Assembly (NCBI GenBank): GCA_964412115.1
Contig: CAYPMM010000010.1
Location: 1 to 25,671 of the forward strand
Length of the DNA: 25,671 nucleotides
From: HO2-45-28 sp964412115
GTDB taxonomy: Bacteria > Patescibacteriota > Minisyncoccia > HO2-45-28
Direction: 5' to 3'
How positions within the stretch are numbered: the first letter of the stretch is position 1; the number at the start of each line of letters is the position of its first letter. Below the pieces are notes generated by a model that saw only the letters and a program-made list of their open reading frames with translations, did not search any database and was not told the DNA's origin. Below are positions 1 through 6,931 of the stretch, piece after piece. A program made the position numbers and the translations under genes.

Positions 1-1
1 C

Positions 2-1735
2 AACTTTGGTTACCTCGCAGTCAGATCCACCACGGGTTCTGACATACGCATTGCTGGCATGGACTCAAGCAACGATGTGTACTTGGGCGCGATTGATAAC
101 GCTGGCGGAGCGGTTCACATACGGGAAGATGGCACAAACCTGATCTCTCTCTCTGGAGGCGCGGTTACGATATCTTCAGTAACAGATAACACTACTATAA
201 AGGGCGAAGACGATGTTAATATTAGTATAGACGCCAATAATGACAGCGCCGGGGCGACGTTTAATATCTATCAACATGACGCAGGCACTCTGCGTATGCA
301 GGTAAGTGAAGCGGGAGCCCTCACTCTTTCTTCCGGCATTACCCAGGACACCGCCGGACAAAATGTCTGTATCAACACATCCACCTTTGTGGTTAGCCGC
401 ACTTCTGGCGCTGACTGCACGGCTTCCTCCCTTAGATTTAAGGAGAATATTAAAGACCTTTCTTACGGACTCTCCGATGTTCTTTCTCTTCGTCCTGTAA
501 CCTTCCAATATAAGCCTGAGATGAACGTGGGCACATCAACAAACCTTGGCTTTATCGCCGAAGAGGTGGAGTCGGTAATTCCGGAAGCGGTCAATTATGA
601 TTCGGAAGGGCTTGTCTATAACATTAACTACGGCAATTTGACCGCTCTTCTTGCGAGCTCTATACAGGACATCTCAACAATCCTCGGCCTTAAAAATGCT
701 TCCACCACTTTGTCCTCAATGGCGATTGACGCTGACGGCAACGTCGGCATTGGCATAGCCGCGCCGGCTTACAAACTCCATGTCATAGGCGACGTGGCGG
801 CCACTTCTTTCGTGAACATTTCTTCTCGTGAATTTAAAAAAGACATAAGTTATGTCGGCTCGGCGGAACAGGGAGGCATTTTGGACAAACTTAAAGAAAT
901 TCGGGTTGCCAAATATCGCTACGAGTTTGAAGACGAATCCGCGCCCTTGCGAATCGGCCTTATTGCCGAAGAATCGCCAGCCGAGATTTTGTCGGCTTCG
1001 GGCGGAGGCGTGGACATTTACAAACTCTCCACTTTCACTTTGTCGGCGGTGCAGGCGCTTCAGATTGATTTGGAAGAATTGACGGCAAGAGTATCCGACT
1101 TGGAAACGGCGTTTCCAAGTTCGGGCGGAGGCTCTGGAATTTCACTGCAAGCGGTTTTGGATTACTTCACGAGCTTAGGGGTCAGCATAACGCAGGCAAT
1201 CACCCGAATCACAAACTTGGCAGTCGGCACGCTTCAGGTGGAAAACAAACTCTGCGTGGATGACGTTTGCGTAAATAAAGACCAATTAAAGGCGCTTTTG
1301 GTGTCGGCAGGGGGCATTTCGGCCTCAACCGCCGACGGGGAAACCGAAGAAGCGGTCGCACCGCCAACGGGCGGAACGACCGCGGATGCAACAGACACCA
1401 CGCCGCCGGTCATCACAATAATCGGGTCGAATCCGGCGGAAATCGCAGTCGGCGCGACCTACGGCGATTTGGGGGTGACGGTGACGGACAATGTTGATTC
1501 AAACTTGGGATATTCAGCGACGCTTGACGACCCAACGTACACCGAAGCGGTTTGGTTTTCGCAAGGCGATGGCCTCGCGCTTGATACTTCAGTCGCGGGC
1601 GCGCACACCATCACATACAAAGCGGCTGATAACGCCGGAAACGCGGCGACAGTCCAGAGAACGGTGAATGTGAACGACCCTAACGCGACACAAACCGAAA
1701 CAACCGAAATCGCCTCAACAACGCCTAGTGAATAG
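2..1735 (+). CDS. Large surface protein, C-terminal part (two S74-type modules plus DUF5011/Ig-like domain), 5' truncated
   Basis: The frame is open from base 2, so the first ATG at 59 is probably internal and the N-terminus lies outside the window. After a repetitive, beta-rich, tail-fibre-like region there are two modules resembling the S74 intramolecular chaperone/autoprotease domain of phage tail spikes. The first (about nt 420-680) has SSLRFKENI followed by LGFIAEEVE. The second (about nt 820-1090) has SSREFKKDI followed by GLIAEE. Both keep the Ser and Lys expected around the self-cleavage site. A stretch KLCVDDVCVNKDQLKALL (nt 1245-1300) precedes a DUF5011-like Ig fold (nt about 1385-1680; TTPPVITIIG, YGDLGVTVTDN, GAHTITYKAADNAGN). 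The tail is Thr/Glu/Ser-rich and ends STTPSE. The likely role is a self-processing extracellular fibre or adhesin; that is inference. No C-terminal membrane anchor is visible. Confidence 0.8.
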   Translation, partial: NFGYLAVRSTTGSDIRIAGMDSSNDVYLGAIDNAGGAVHIREDGTNLISLSGGAVTISSVTDNTTIKGEDDVNISIDANNDSAGATFNIYQHDAGTLRMQVSEAGALTLSSGITQDTAGQNVCINTSTFVVSRTSGADCTASSLRFKENIKDLSYGLSDVLSLRPVTFQYKPEMNVGTSTNLGFIAEEVESVIPEAVNYDSEGLVYNINYGNLTALLASSIQDISTILGLKNASTTLSSMAIDADGNVGIGIAAPAYKLHVIGDVAATSFVNISSREFKKDISYVGSAEQGGILDKLKEIRVAKYRYEFEDESAPLRIGLIAEESPAEILSASGGGVDIYKLSTFTLSAVQALQIDLEELTARVSDLETAFPSSGGGSGISLQAVLDYFTSLGVSITQAITRITNLAVGTLQVENKLCVDDVCVNKDQLKALLVSAGGISASTADGETEEAVAPPTGGTTADATDTTPPVITIIGSNPAEIAVGATYGDLGVTVTDNVDSNLGYSATLDDPTYTEAVWFSQGDGLALDTSVAGAHTITYKAADNAGNAATVQRTVNVNDPNATQTETTEIASTTPSE

Positions 1736-1741
1736 GGAAAA

Positions 1742-1751
1742 TTCTCGAGAA
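1742..1751. promoter_or_regulatory. Small palindrome just upstream of the hicB promoter
   Basis: TTCTCGAGAA is a perfect 10-bp palindrome ending 4 nt before the -35 box of hicB. It could be an operator half-site for autoregulation or the base of a short hairpin after the surface-protein gene. The encoded HicB has no obvious DNA-binding tail, so an operator role is uncertain. Confidence 0.25.
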
Positions 1752-1755
1752 AAGT

Positions 1756-1783
1756 TTGACATTTACTTTCTAAAAAATATAAT
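1756..1783 (+). promoter_or_regulatory. Consensus sigma70-type promoter of hicBA-murF
   Basis: A TTGACA -35 box (1756-1761) and a TATAAT -10 box (1778-1783) are separated by 16 nt; both match the consensus exactly. The hicB ATG starts 6 nt after the -10 box, so transcription would begin at or next to the start codon and give a leaderless mRNA. No other promoter is evident before murF, so this one probably drives hicB, hicA, murF and perhaps tRNA-Glu. Confidence 0.8.
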
Positions 1784-1789
1784 AAAAGT

Positions 1790-2041
1790 ATGGTAAAATT
1801 AATAGAGAAAAAAAATAGAATACGAGCTCCGTTCACCATTGAATTTGATCGCGAAGATGACGGGCGTTGGATCGCGGAGGTTCAGGAAATTCCCGGGGCA
1901 CTGGCTTACGGCACCACAAAAAAAGCAGCTTTGAGTAAAGTTTATGCCATTGCTTTAAGAACTCTCGCCGATAGAGCAGAAGAAGGACGCGCGCTTTCGT
2001 CGCTTTCATATCTGTTCGATTATGAAGCGGCGCGCCGTTAA
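1790..2041 (+). CDS. hicB: HicB-like antitoxin (short form)
   Basis: The 83-residue protein matches the compact HicB/DUF1902 fold: an FTIEFDREDDGRWIAEV strand pair, EIPGALAYG, then a helix KKAALSKVYAIALRTLADR. HicB proteins neutralise the HicA mRNA interferase by covering its active site. Many HicB proteins carry an extra C-terminal HTH or RHH DNA-binding domain; this one ends about 15 residues after the core, so none is seen. The start at 1790 is set by the -10 box 6 nt upstream; there is no Shine-Dalgarno site. The gene overlaps hicA by 20 nt. The order is antitoxin first, the reverse of the classical hicAB order. Confidence 0.8.
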   Translation: MVKLIEKKNRIRAPFTIEFDREDDGRWIAEVQEIPGALAYGTTKKAALSKVYAIALRTLADRAEEGRALSSLSYLFDYEAARR

Positions 2042-2231
2042 AGCCAGGCGTGTCCTTGCCGAGCTCTTAAAAATCGGTTGGCGGATTAAGCGACAAAAAG
2101 GATCTCACAGGATTCTTGAAAAATCCGGCCGGCCGGATTTTACTTTTGCTTTTCACAACCGCGAGGAAATAGGCACACGGATGCTCGCTCGTATAGCAAA
2201 GCACACAGGTCTAACCCCAAACAACACTTAG
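2022..2231 (+). CDS. hicA: HicA-like mRNA interferase toxin
   Basis: The 69-residue protein has the HicA dsRBD-like fold: an N-terminal helix (VLAELLKIGW), a basic strand RIKRQKGSHRIL with the expected catalytic His at about residue 29, a FTFAFH strand, and a C-terminal helix with the EIGTRMLARIAKHTGL pattern. Known HicA toxins cleave mRNA and are held inactive by HicB. The start lies inside hicB with a 20-nt overlap, which supports translational coupling. murF begins only 4 nt after the stop, so toxin, antitoxin and an essential wall gene appear to share one transcript. Confidence 0.85.
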   Translation: MKRRAVKARRVLAELLKIGWRIKRQKGSHRILEKSGRPDFTFAFHNREEIGTRMLARIAKHTGLTPNNT

Positions 2232-2235
2232 AAAC

Positions 2236-3534
2236 ATGATAAATAAATTTCTTAAAACTATTTTGGCCGCAGTTTTACGCCTTGAGAGCCGTCTGATTTT
2301 AAAAAAATATAAGCCGGAAATAATTTCCATTACCGGCTCGGTGGGCAAGACTTCCGCCAGAGAAGCGATATACACGGTTTTGGGCGCGCGTTTTAATGTC
2401 CGGAGAAGCAACAAAAGCTATAACACCGAGCTTGGCGCTCCCCTTACCATTATAGGAGAGGAGAATCCGTGGTATTCGCCGTTAGGATGGGCGAAGGTAA
2501 TTTTAAAAGGGCTGGGTCTGATTTTAAAATCAACCCCCATGTATCCTGAAAAAATTATTTTAGAAATAGGGGCGGACCGTCCCGGAGATATAGAGAAACT
2601 AGCGCGCTTCAAACCGCATATCGCCATCGTTACCGCGATAGGCGAAATTCCGGCGCATGTTGAATTTTTTGCCGGACCCGAAAAGGTGGCTGAAGAAAAA
2701 TCAAAACTGGTTGAAGCTCTAGACGTCCAAGGGTGGGCGGTTTTAAACGCCGATGACGACGCTGTTTTTGACATGAAAAAAAAGACCCGGGCCAAAGTCA
2801 TGACTTTCGGCTTCGGAGAGGGCGCTGACATCCGGGCCTCGGAATATAAATTCTTGGTGAACGAAACGGAAAATAAACCCGAGGGGATAACATTTAAAAT
2901 GGATTACGCGGGTTCCTCGGTTCCGGTAAGGATACACGGTTCTTTCGGTAAACAAAGCGTTTATGCCGCTTTGGCCGGGGCCGCGGCCGGAATAATTTAC
3001 GGAATGAATCTAGTGGAAATTTCGGAAGCGTTAAGTTTGTATAAGGCTCCGTCGGGACGCCTCAAACTGGTAGAAGGCGAAAAGGAGTCCTGGATTTTGG
3101 ACGACACTTATAACGCTTCTCCTCAATCTACGCACGCGGCAATAGATGTTCTGCGCGATCTTCCGGCCAAACGCAAAATCGCTGTTTTGGGCGACATGCT
3201 GGAGATTGGGAAGTTTACGATCCAGTCGCACCAGAAAGTCGGGGACCAGCTTAAAGACGTTGCCGATATCGTAATCACCGCGGGCCCGCGGGCAAAATTT
3301 ATCGTCCAGGAACTTATGGACCACGGTTTTCCTTCGGACAAAGCGATGAATTTTTATGATTCGCGGGATGCCGGGCGCGAGCTTGAGAAATTAATTCAGC
3401 CCGGCGACTTGATTTTAGTCAAAGGGTCTCAAGCCATGCGAATGGAGCGCGTTGTTGAAGAGGTGATGGCGCATCCCGAAAAAAAAGGAGAGCTCCTTGT
3501 CAGACAAGAGCCGGAGTGGTTAAATAAAGAGTGA
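2236..3534 (+). CDS. murF: UDP-N-acetylmuramoyl-tripeptide--D-Ala-D-Ala ligase
   Basis: This 432-residue Mur ligase adds D-Ala-D-Ala to the UDP-MurNAc-tripeptide in the cytoplasm, using ATP. The P-loop TGSVGKTS is at residues 33-40. The central domain has EIGADRPGDIEKLARFKP and the MurF-type AHVEFF segment. DDTYNASPQS near residue 290 matches the conserved DxYNAxPxS signature that separates MurF from MurC, MurD and MurE. The length is close to other MurF proteins. There is no Shine-Dalgarno motif, and the gene starts 4 nt after hicA. Its TGA stop is 5 nt before tRNA-Glu. Confidence 0.92.
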   Translation: MINKFLKTILAAVLRLESRLILKKYKPEIISITGSVGKTSAREAIYTVLGARFNVRRSNKSYNTELGAPLTIIGEENPWYSPLGWAKVILKGLGLILKSTPMYPEKIILEIGADRPGDIEKLARFKPHIAIVTAIGEIPAHVEFFAGPEKVAEEKSKLVEALDVQGWAVLNADDDAVFDMKKKTRAKVMTFGFGEGADIRASEYKFLVNETENKPEGITFKMDYAGSSVPVRIHGSFGKQSVYAALAGAAAGIIYGMNLVEISEALSLYKAPSGRLKLVEGEKESWILDDTYNASPQSTHAAIDVLRDLPAKRKIAVLGDMLEIGKFTIQSHQKVGDQLKDVADIVITAGPRAKFIVQELMDHGFPSDKAMNFYDSRDAGRELEKLIQPGDLILVKGSQAMRMERVVEEVMAHPEKKGELLVRQEPEWLNKE

Positions 3535-3539
3535 TTTTT

Positions 3540-3614
3540 GCCCCTGTCGTCTAGCCTGGCCCAGGACGCCGCGTTCTCATCGCGAAAACCCGGGTTCGAA
3601 TCCCGGCGGGGGCG
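3540..3614 (+). tRNA. tRNA-Glu (anticodon CUC)
   Basis: A full cloverleaf can be drawn. The acceptor stem is GCCCCTG (3540-3546) with CGGGGGC (3607-3613), containing one U-G pair. The D arm is GTCT/GGAC. The anticodon stem is CCGCG/CGCGA with a C-A mismatch at the top pair, and the loop TTCTCAT holds anticodon CTC at 3576-3578. There is a four-base variable region and a T arm CCGGG-TTCGAAT-CCCGG. Discriminator G is at 3614. The following bases are CCG, so CCA is not encoded and must be added. The TCGTCTAG and CCCAGGAC segments are typical of bacterial tRNA-Glu. The cognate synthetase gene gltX lies 16 kb downstream. Confidence 0.95.
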
Positions 3615-3622
3615 CCGACGAG

Positions 3623-4642
3623 CTACCAATCCATTCTGGCCAAAACTTCCTGGTCTAAAATGTATATCGTGTTGTTTAAAACCGCGAAAAGCGGACTTTT
3701 TCCTTTGTAAACCGGCTGGAAGTTTTTAGCACCGCGATTATCCAGATCAAAAGCAAAGACTCCGTTTTCAACCGCGACCAGCGCCACGTCGCTCCTTTTG
3801 GGAAAAAATGACGCGTGCCTTATTGAGTGTTTGGTTTGATATACGATTTCTTCGGCCGATGAAAGAAAATAGGGCACAGGCAAGGAGATCCAGTTTACCC
3901 GGACATTTTTGTCGTCGTACCATATTTTGGCTTTTTGGCGGTAATCCAAACTTGTTTTATGAGGAAGAGAGTCCGCGGTTTCATCAAGTTTTACCGGACT
4001 GTTTTTTGCCAAAACGGTTCTTTTGGTGAAATCAAAACTCAAGGCGAGGGTTTTGGCGTCAAAAAATACGTCGGCTTCGTTTGGGCGAAAAGCCGCGGTT
4101 TTCAATTTACTGCCGTTTGATAAAAGTTTTTTTGAAGCGGAATTCGCCGGAGTCAAAAATTCATTGCTTTCAGGGAGATAAAAATTGAGCGTGTAGGAAG
4201 AACCCTTTTTTTCTTCCAGTAAAAGAAGCGGATTTTGGTCCGAAGAGTAAATTGACTCAAACTGCCCCTTTAAAAGAACTTCTCCGGTTATATTTTGGGG
4301 GAGCATAAACGCTTTGGCTTCAGCCACTTCGCTTTCGGCAACCGCGAGGTTTTTTGCCCACGGCCAATAGCCGTCTTTTGAAATCATTACCGAATAGGAA
4401 TCCGGCGTCAGGTTTTGGACAAAAACTCCGCTTTGCAAAAAATTGGTGTTTTTTATCAATTTGCCGTTAAGAAAAACCGAGGCCCCGGATTCCGGAACCG
4501 CCACAAAAATCCCGCCGGTCATTTTTATTTTAAAATCGGAGGTAAGTCTCCAGCCGGAAGAATAAAGGGCTATAGGAGGCGCTATAATCAAAAAAATAAG
4601 CACCGAAAGCCAGAATAATTTTCTTCTAGTTTTAATGGTCAT
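3623..4642 (-). CDS. PEGA-domain membrane-anchored protein
   Basis: The 339-residue protein has one N-terminal membrane helix (about residues 8-28, LFWLSVLIFLIIAPPIALY) and would face outward. A PEGA domain follows at about residues 45-110, with VAVPESGASVFLNGKLIKN and LTPDSYSVMISKDGYWPW. PEGA domains are beta-sandwich modules common in surface-layer proteins. The remainder resembles a beta-propeller-like or repeat fold (FAFDLDNRGAKNF, PLFAVLNNTIYILD). No enzyme motif is seen, and a cell-surface or wall-binding role is inference. It is the only complete leftward gene in the window and is divergent from rnhB. Its stop lies 9 nt from the 3' end of the tRNA, on the opposite strand. Confidence 0.75.
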   Translation of the reverse strand: MTIKTRRKLFWLSVLIFLIIAPPIALYSSGWRLTSDFKIKMTGGIFVAVPESGASVFLNGKLIKNTNFLQSGVFVQNLTPDSYSVMISKDGYWPWAKNLAVAESEVAEAKAFMLPQNITGEVLLKGQFESIYSSDQNPLLLLEEKKGSSYTLNFYLPESNEFLTPANSASKKLLSNGSKLKTAAFRPNEADVFFDAKTLALSFDFTKRTVLAKNSPVKLDETADSLPHKTSLDYRQKAKIWYDDKNVRVNWISLPVPYFLSSAEEIVYQTKHSIRHASFFPKRSDVALVAVENGVFAFDLDNRGAKNFQPVYKGKSPLFAVLNNTIYILDQEVLARMDW

Positions 4643-4678
4643 GTTTTAATGGGTATGGCATTATTATATGATAAAAAA
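4643..4678. promoter_or_regulatory. Divergent promoter pair with overlapping -10 boxes (PEGA gene / rnhB)
   Basis: Rightward, TATGAT at 4667-4672 lies 6 nt before the ATG at 4679, the same spacing as at hicB. Leftward, TATAAT (plus strand ATTATA, 4663-4668) lies 20 nt before the PEGA start at 4642. The two boxes share two bases, so the polymerases would compete. Neither side has a good -35 box. Confidence 0.45.
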
Positions 4679-5266
4679 ATGGCTAAATCCAGTAAATGGA
4701 CTATCGGAATTGATGAGGCCGGACGCGGGCCCCTTGCCGGCCCGGTAACTTTAGCTGCCGTAATCTGCCCGAAAAACGTGGCCTTAAATTTTTTCTTCGG
4801 CATCAAAGATTCCAAGCGTCTTACTTTAAAAAGGCGGGAGGAGTGGCTGAAAAAAATTAAAAGCCATCCTAAAATTTTTTATCTGGCAGTTTCGGTGGGT
4901 CCCGCGATTATAGACCGCGTTGGCATCGCTTGCGCCATAAGACAAGCCGTGGGACGCGTTTTATGCAGGATTGATGCCGGAAGGTTCGGAAAAACTGAAA
5001 TATTGCTCGATGGCAGTTTAAGGGCGCCTGAAAAATATCCGCAAAAAACTATAATTAAGGGCGATGAAAAAATTCCGGTGATAGCCGCGGCTTCAATCGT
5101 GGCCAAAGTTTCGCGCGACCGAAAAATGATGCGTTTTTCGCGCTTGTTTCCCAAATACGCCTTTGAAATTCACAAGGGCTACGGAACGCGCCTGCACTAT
5201 AAAATGCTCAAAAAACACGGCCTTTGCCGGATTCACCGCCGCTCATTTTTGAAAAATATGATTTAA
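4679..5266 (+). CDS. rnhB: Ribonuclease HII
   Basis: RNase HII cuts RNA in RNA-DNA hybrids and removes single ribonucleotides from DNA. All four acidic active-site residues are visible: Asp and Glu in GIDEAGRGPLAGPV, Asp in LLDGSL, and Asp in VAKVSRDRKM. The C-terminal HKGYGTRLHY motif is also present. I chose ATG 4679 (195 residues, MAKSSKW...) over the in-frame ATGs at 4649 and 4655. The family begins close to the GIDEAGRG motif, and a -10 box sits 6 nt before 4679; the longer forms would start upstream of that promoter. Confidence 0.9.
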   Translation: MAKSSKWTIGIDEAGRGPLAGPVTLAAVICPKNVALNFFFGIKDSKRLTLKRREEWLKKIKSHPKIFYLAVSVGPAIIDRVGIACAIRQAVGRVLCRIDAGRFGKTEILLDGSLRAPEKYPQKTIIKGDEKIPVIAAASIVAKVSRDRKMMRFSRLFPKYAFEIHKGYGTRLHYKMLKKHGLCRIHRRSFLKNMI

Positions 5267-5289
5267 ATAGCGAAATCTACTTTTGAAAC

Positions 5290-5621
5290 GCAATGCTTTA
5301 AATAAGAACGCGCATCATCCCGCCTCGCTTAAATGCTCCAAAACCTTGAAAATTGGAATTTTTGCTTTGGAAAAATAAAGCGGTACCCCGTTTGCCCCAG
5401 CCCTTTTGCAAAAACGATTGGGTTTCAAACTGCGAAAACCCCCAAACTAAGTTTTGGTTAAACTAAAACTTAGTTTGAAACCCCGTTTTCGCAGTTTGGG
5501 AGTTTTCACAAAAGGGCTGGGTTTTCCGACCGCTATTTTTCCTCGCAAAAAATATCAATTTTCTACGGCTTTTCCGCAAGGCGTTCGGCTGGATTACGCG
5601 CGTTCTTGGCGTTGTGCTTCG
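5290..5621. repeat. Long imperfect inverted repeat (about 330 nt, one large stem-loop)
   Basis: Seven matched blocks run in mirrored order around a centre near 5458: 5304-5313 with 5598-5607; 5348-5355 with 5556-5563; 5359-5365 with 5545-5551; 5369-5377 with 5534-5542; CCCAGCCCTTTTG 5396-5408 with 5509-5521; AAACTGCGAAAAC 5427-5439 with 5485-5497; AAACTAAGTTTT 5444-5455 with 5465-5476. The loop is 9 nt (5456-5464). The arms differ by small insertions and by the position of a GTTTC module. No transposase gene is present. It could be a MITE-like element, a folded RNA or a large terminator; which of these cannot be decided here. Confidence 0.8.
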
Positions 5622-5643
5622 ACGACTAATTTTAACAGGGCTT

Positions 5644-5672
5644 TTGACTTTATTTGAGCAATAACATATAAT
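5644..5672 (+). promoter_or_regulatory. Promoter of rpmF
   Basis: A TTGACT -35 box (5644-5649) and a TATAAT -10 box (5667-5672) have an ideal 17-nt spacer. The ATG at 5680 is 7 nt after the -10 box, predicting a leaderless or nearly leaderless mRNA. Confidence 0.75.
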
Positions 5673-5679
5673 AAACCTA

Positions 5680-5952
5680 ATGGTAGTCAGAATGCGTTCA
5701 ACCCGGTCGCATACCGGACACAGAAGGTCGCACCACGCTTTATCCGCGAGCGCGACTGTTTTGTGCTCCAAATGCGGAGAGAAAAAGCTTCCGCAGAGAG
5801 TTTGTTTTAACTGCGGGACTTATAAAGGCCGGGAGGTTGTTGATGTGTTTAAAAAATTAAATAAAAAAGAAAAAAAGAGAAAAGAGAAAGAGCTGGAAGA
5901 GCAGAAGGCGGAAAATAAACCAATGGACGCCGCGGAACTTTCCAGAAAGTAA
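5680..5952 (+). CDS. rpmF: 50S ribosomal protein L32 (bL32)
   Basis: The 90-residue protein has the L32 layout: a basic N-terminus with the RRSHHAL segment, then a zinc-ribbon pattern LCSKCGEKKLPQRVCFNCG (CxxC-x9-CxxC), then the conserved YKGREV. The N-terminus is less conserved than usual; the common VPKRRTS block is replaced by VVRMRSTRSH. A Lys/Glu-rich tail of about 30 residues extends beyond the normal end near the GREV motif. The start at 5680 is fixed by the -10 box 7 nt upstream. Confidence 0.88.
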   Translation: MVVRMRSTRSHTGHRRSHHALSASATVLCSKCGEKKLPQRVCFNCGTYKGREVVDVFKKLNKKEKKRKEKELEEQKAENKPMDAAELSRK

Positions 5953-5962
5953 GGGAACACTT

Positions 5963-6000
5963 ATCCCGTTAGATAGCGCAAGTGCTTCATCTAACGGGAT
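5963..6000 (+). terminator. Stem-loop after rpmF, terminator-like
   Basis: ATCCCGTTAGAT (5963-5974) pairs perfectly with 5989-6000. The 14-nt apical part can form a further AGC/GCT pairing. The stem begins 10 nt after the rpmF stop. The downstream sequence is AT-rich (GCTCAAATTTAATTATT) rather than a clean U-tract, so termination may be partial, or the stem may protect the mRNA 3' end. Confidence 0.55.
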
Positions 6001-6003
6001 GCT

Positions 6004-6039
6004 CAAATTTAATTATTCACTAACGTTCATTTAAATTTG
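6004..6039 (+). other. Second hairpin in the nusB leader
   Basis: CAAATTTAA (6004-6012) pairs with TTAAATTTG (6031-6039) across an 18-nt loop. The stem ends 4 nt before the nusB ATG. It is weak and AT-rich. It could affect access to the start codon or belong to the rpmF 3' structure. No clear promoter was found between it and nusB. Confidence 0.35.
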
Positions 6040-6043
6040 GCAC

Positions 6044-6931
6044 ATGGCCAATCGTCATCTTTCGCGAAGCGTAGTACTGCAGACCCTTTTTGAGTGGGAC
6101 TTTAACGGTTTTGAGGAAAAAATCGTCCAGGAAATTATGAAACGCGACCTCGGCGAATTTGCTCCGGGCCTTGACGACGGAGGTTTTTCGGAAAAATTGC
6201 TTAAAGGCATAATCAAAAAACGAAAAGAGCTGGATAAAATAATAGAAAAAGCGGCTCCCGAATGGCCTTTGGCGCAAATAGCCATGATTGACCGAAATGT
6301 TTTAAGAATAGGGCTATATGAACTTCTTTTCGGCGACAGGGACGAGGTTCCGCCGAAAGTGGCGATAAACGAAGCAATTGAGCTGGCAAAAAACTTCGGC
6401 GGCGATTCTTCGGGACGTTTTGTCAACGGGGTTTTGGGCACGGTTTACCGCGAAATCGGAGAACCGGGCAAAGACGACGACTCCAAGAAAAAAAGAATAT
6501 CCGACCCGTCCAAACTTCCTCAAGAGGACTTGGGGGGCGGGGTGGTGTATCGCCGTGAAAAAGGCAAACTTCGCTTCGCTTTGGTGCATGATGTTTTCGG
6601 CTACTGGACGCTGTCTAAAGGGCACCTTGAAGAAGGGGAGGACACGCGCGAGGGGACGCTTAGGGAACTCAAAGAAGAGCTTGGTGTTGAAAACATAGTT
6701 TTAGGCGATGAACTGGGCGTCAACGAGTACATAGCTTCCGACCCTAAAAAAGGCCCGGTAAGGCGGCGTGTTTCTTATTTTTTGGCTGAAACCGAAGATA
6801 AGGACTTAATCCTCGGACCATCAGGAGGATTGGATGACGCCAAATGGTTTGGAACCGATGAAATAAACGATTTAAAAATATACGACGACATCAGGCCGCT
6901 GATAAAAAAAGCGGAAGAAAAATTAAAATGA
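6044..6931 (+). CDS. nusB: NusB antitermination factor fused to a Nudix hydrolase
   Basis: The 295-residue protein has two domains. Residues 1 to about 140 are NusB: RSVVLQTLFEWDF, AQIAMIDRNVLRIGLYELLF, VAINEAIELAKNFGGDSSGRFVNGVLG, an RNA-binding fold that works with NusE/S10 on rRNA antitermination. After a charged linker (141-160), residues 160-295 are a Nudix domain. The Nudix box at residues 193-215 matches Gx5Ex7REUxEExGU at every fixed position, including the metal-binding RELKEE. GYWTLSKGHLEEGE resembles the Ap4A/(di)nucleotide hydrolase branch. The substrate cannot be read from sequence. NusB is normally about 140 residues and stands alone. The gene overlaps rnc by 4 nt (ATGA), so an RNA-maturation context is likely. 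Confidence 0.9.
   Translation: MANRHLSRSVVLQTLFEWDFNGFEEKIVQEIMKRDLGEFAPGLDDGGFSEKLLKGIIKKRKELDKIIEKAAPEWPLAQIAMIDRNVLRIGLYELLFGDRDEVPPKVAINEAIELAKNFGGDSSGRFVNGVLGTVYREIGEPGKDDDSKKKRISDPSKLPQEDLGGGVVYRREKGKLRFALVHDVFGYWTLSKGHLEEGEDTREGTLRELKEELGVENIVLGDELGVNEYIASDPKKGPVRRRVSYFLAETEDKDLILGPSGGLDDAKWFGTDEINDLKIYDDIRPLIKKAEEKLK

Larger units (their letters stand above)
5267..5679. other. Non-coding stretch between rnhB and rpmF
   Basis: This 413-nt stretch has no credible gene. The short open frames in it are AT-rich, lack family motifs and coincide with the arms of a long inverted repeat (about 5290-5621). The last 36 nt carry the rpmF promoter. Confidence 0.7.

Noticed and set aside
4649..4678. 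ATG start at 4649 for rnhB
   Set aside because: It lies upstream of the probable -10 box and adds 10 residues without family support; 4679 fits the recurrent promoter spacing.
5454..5657. Small ORF (67 codons, plus strand) and the opposing 102-codon ORF in the rnhB-rpmF gap
   Set aside because: Both lie on the arms of the long inverted repeat, have no start context or recognised motif, and the minus-strand one runs through the rpmF promoter and start.
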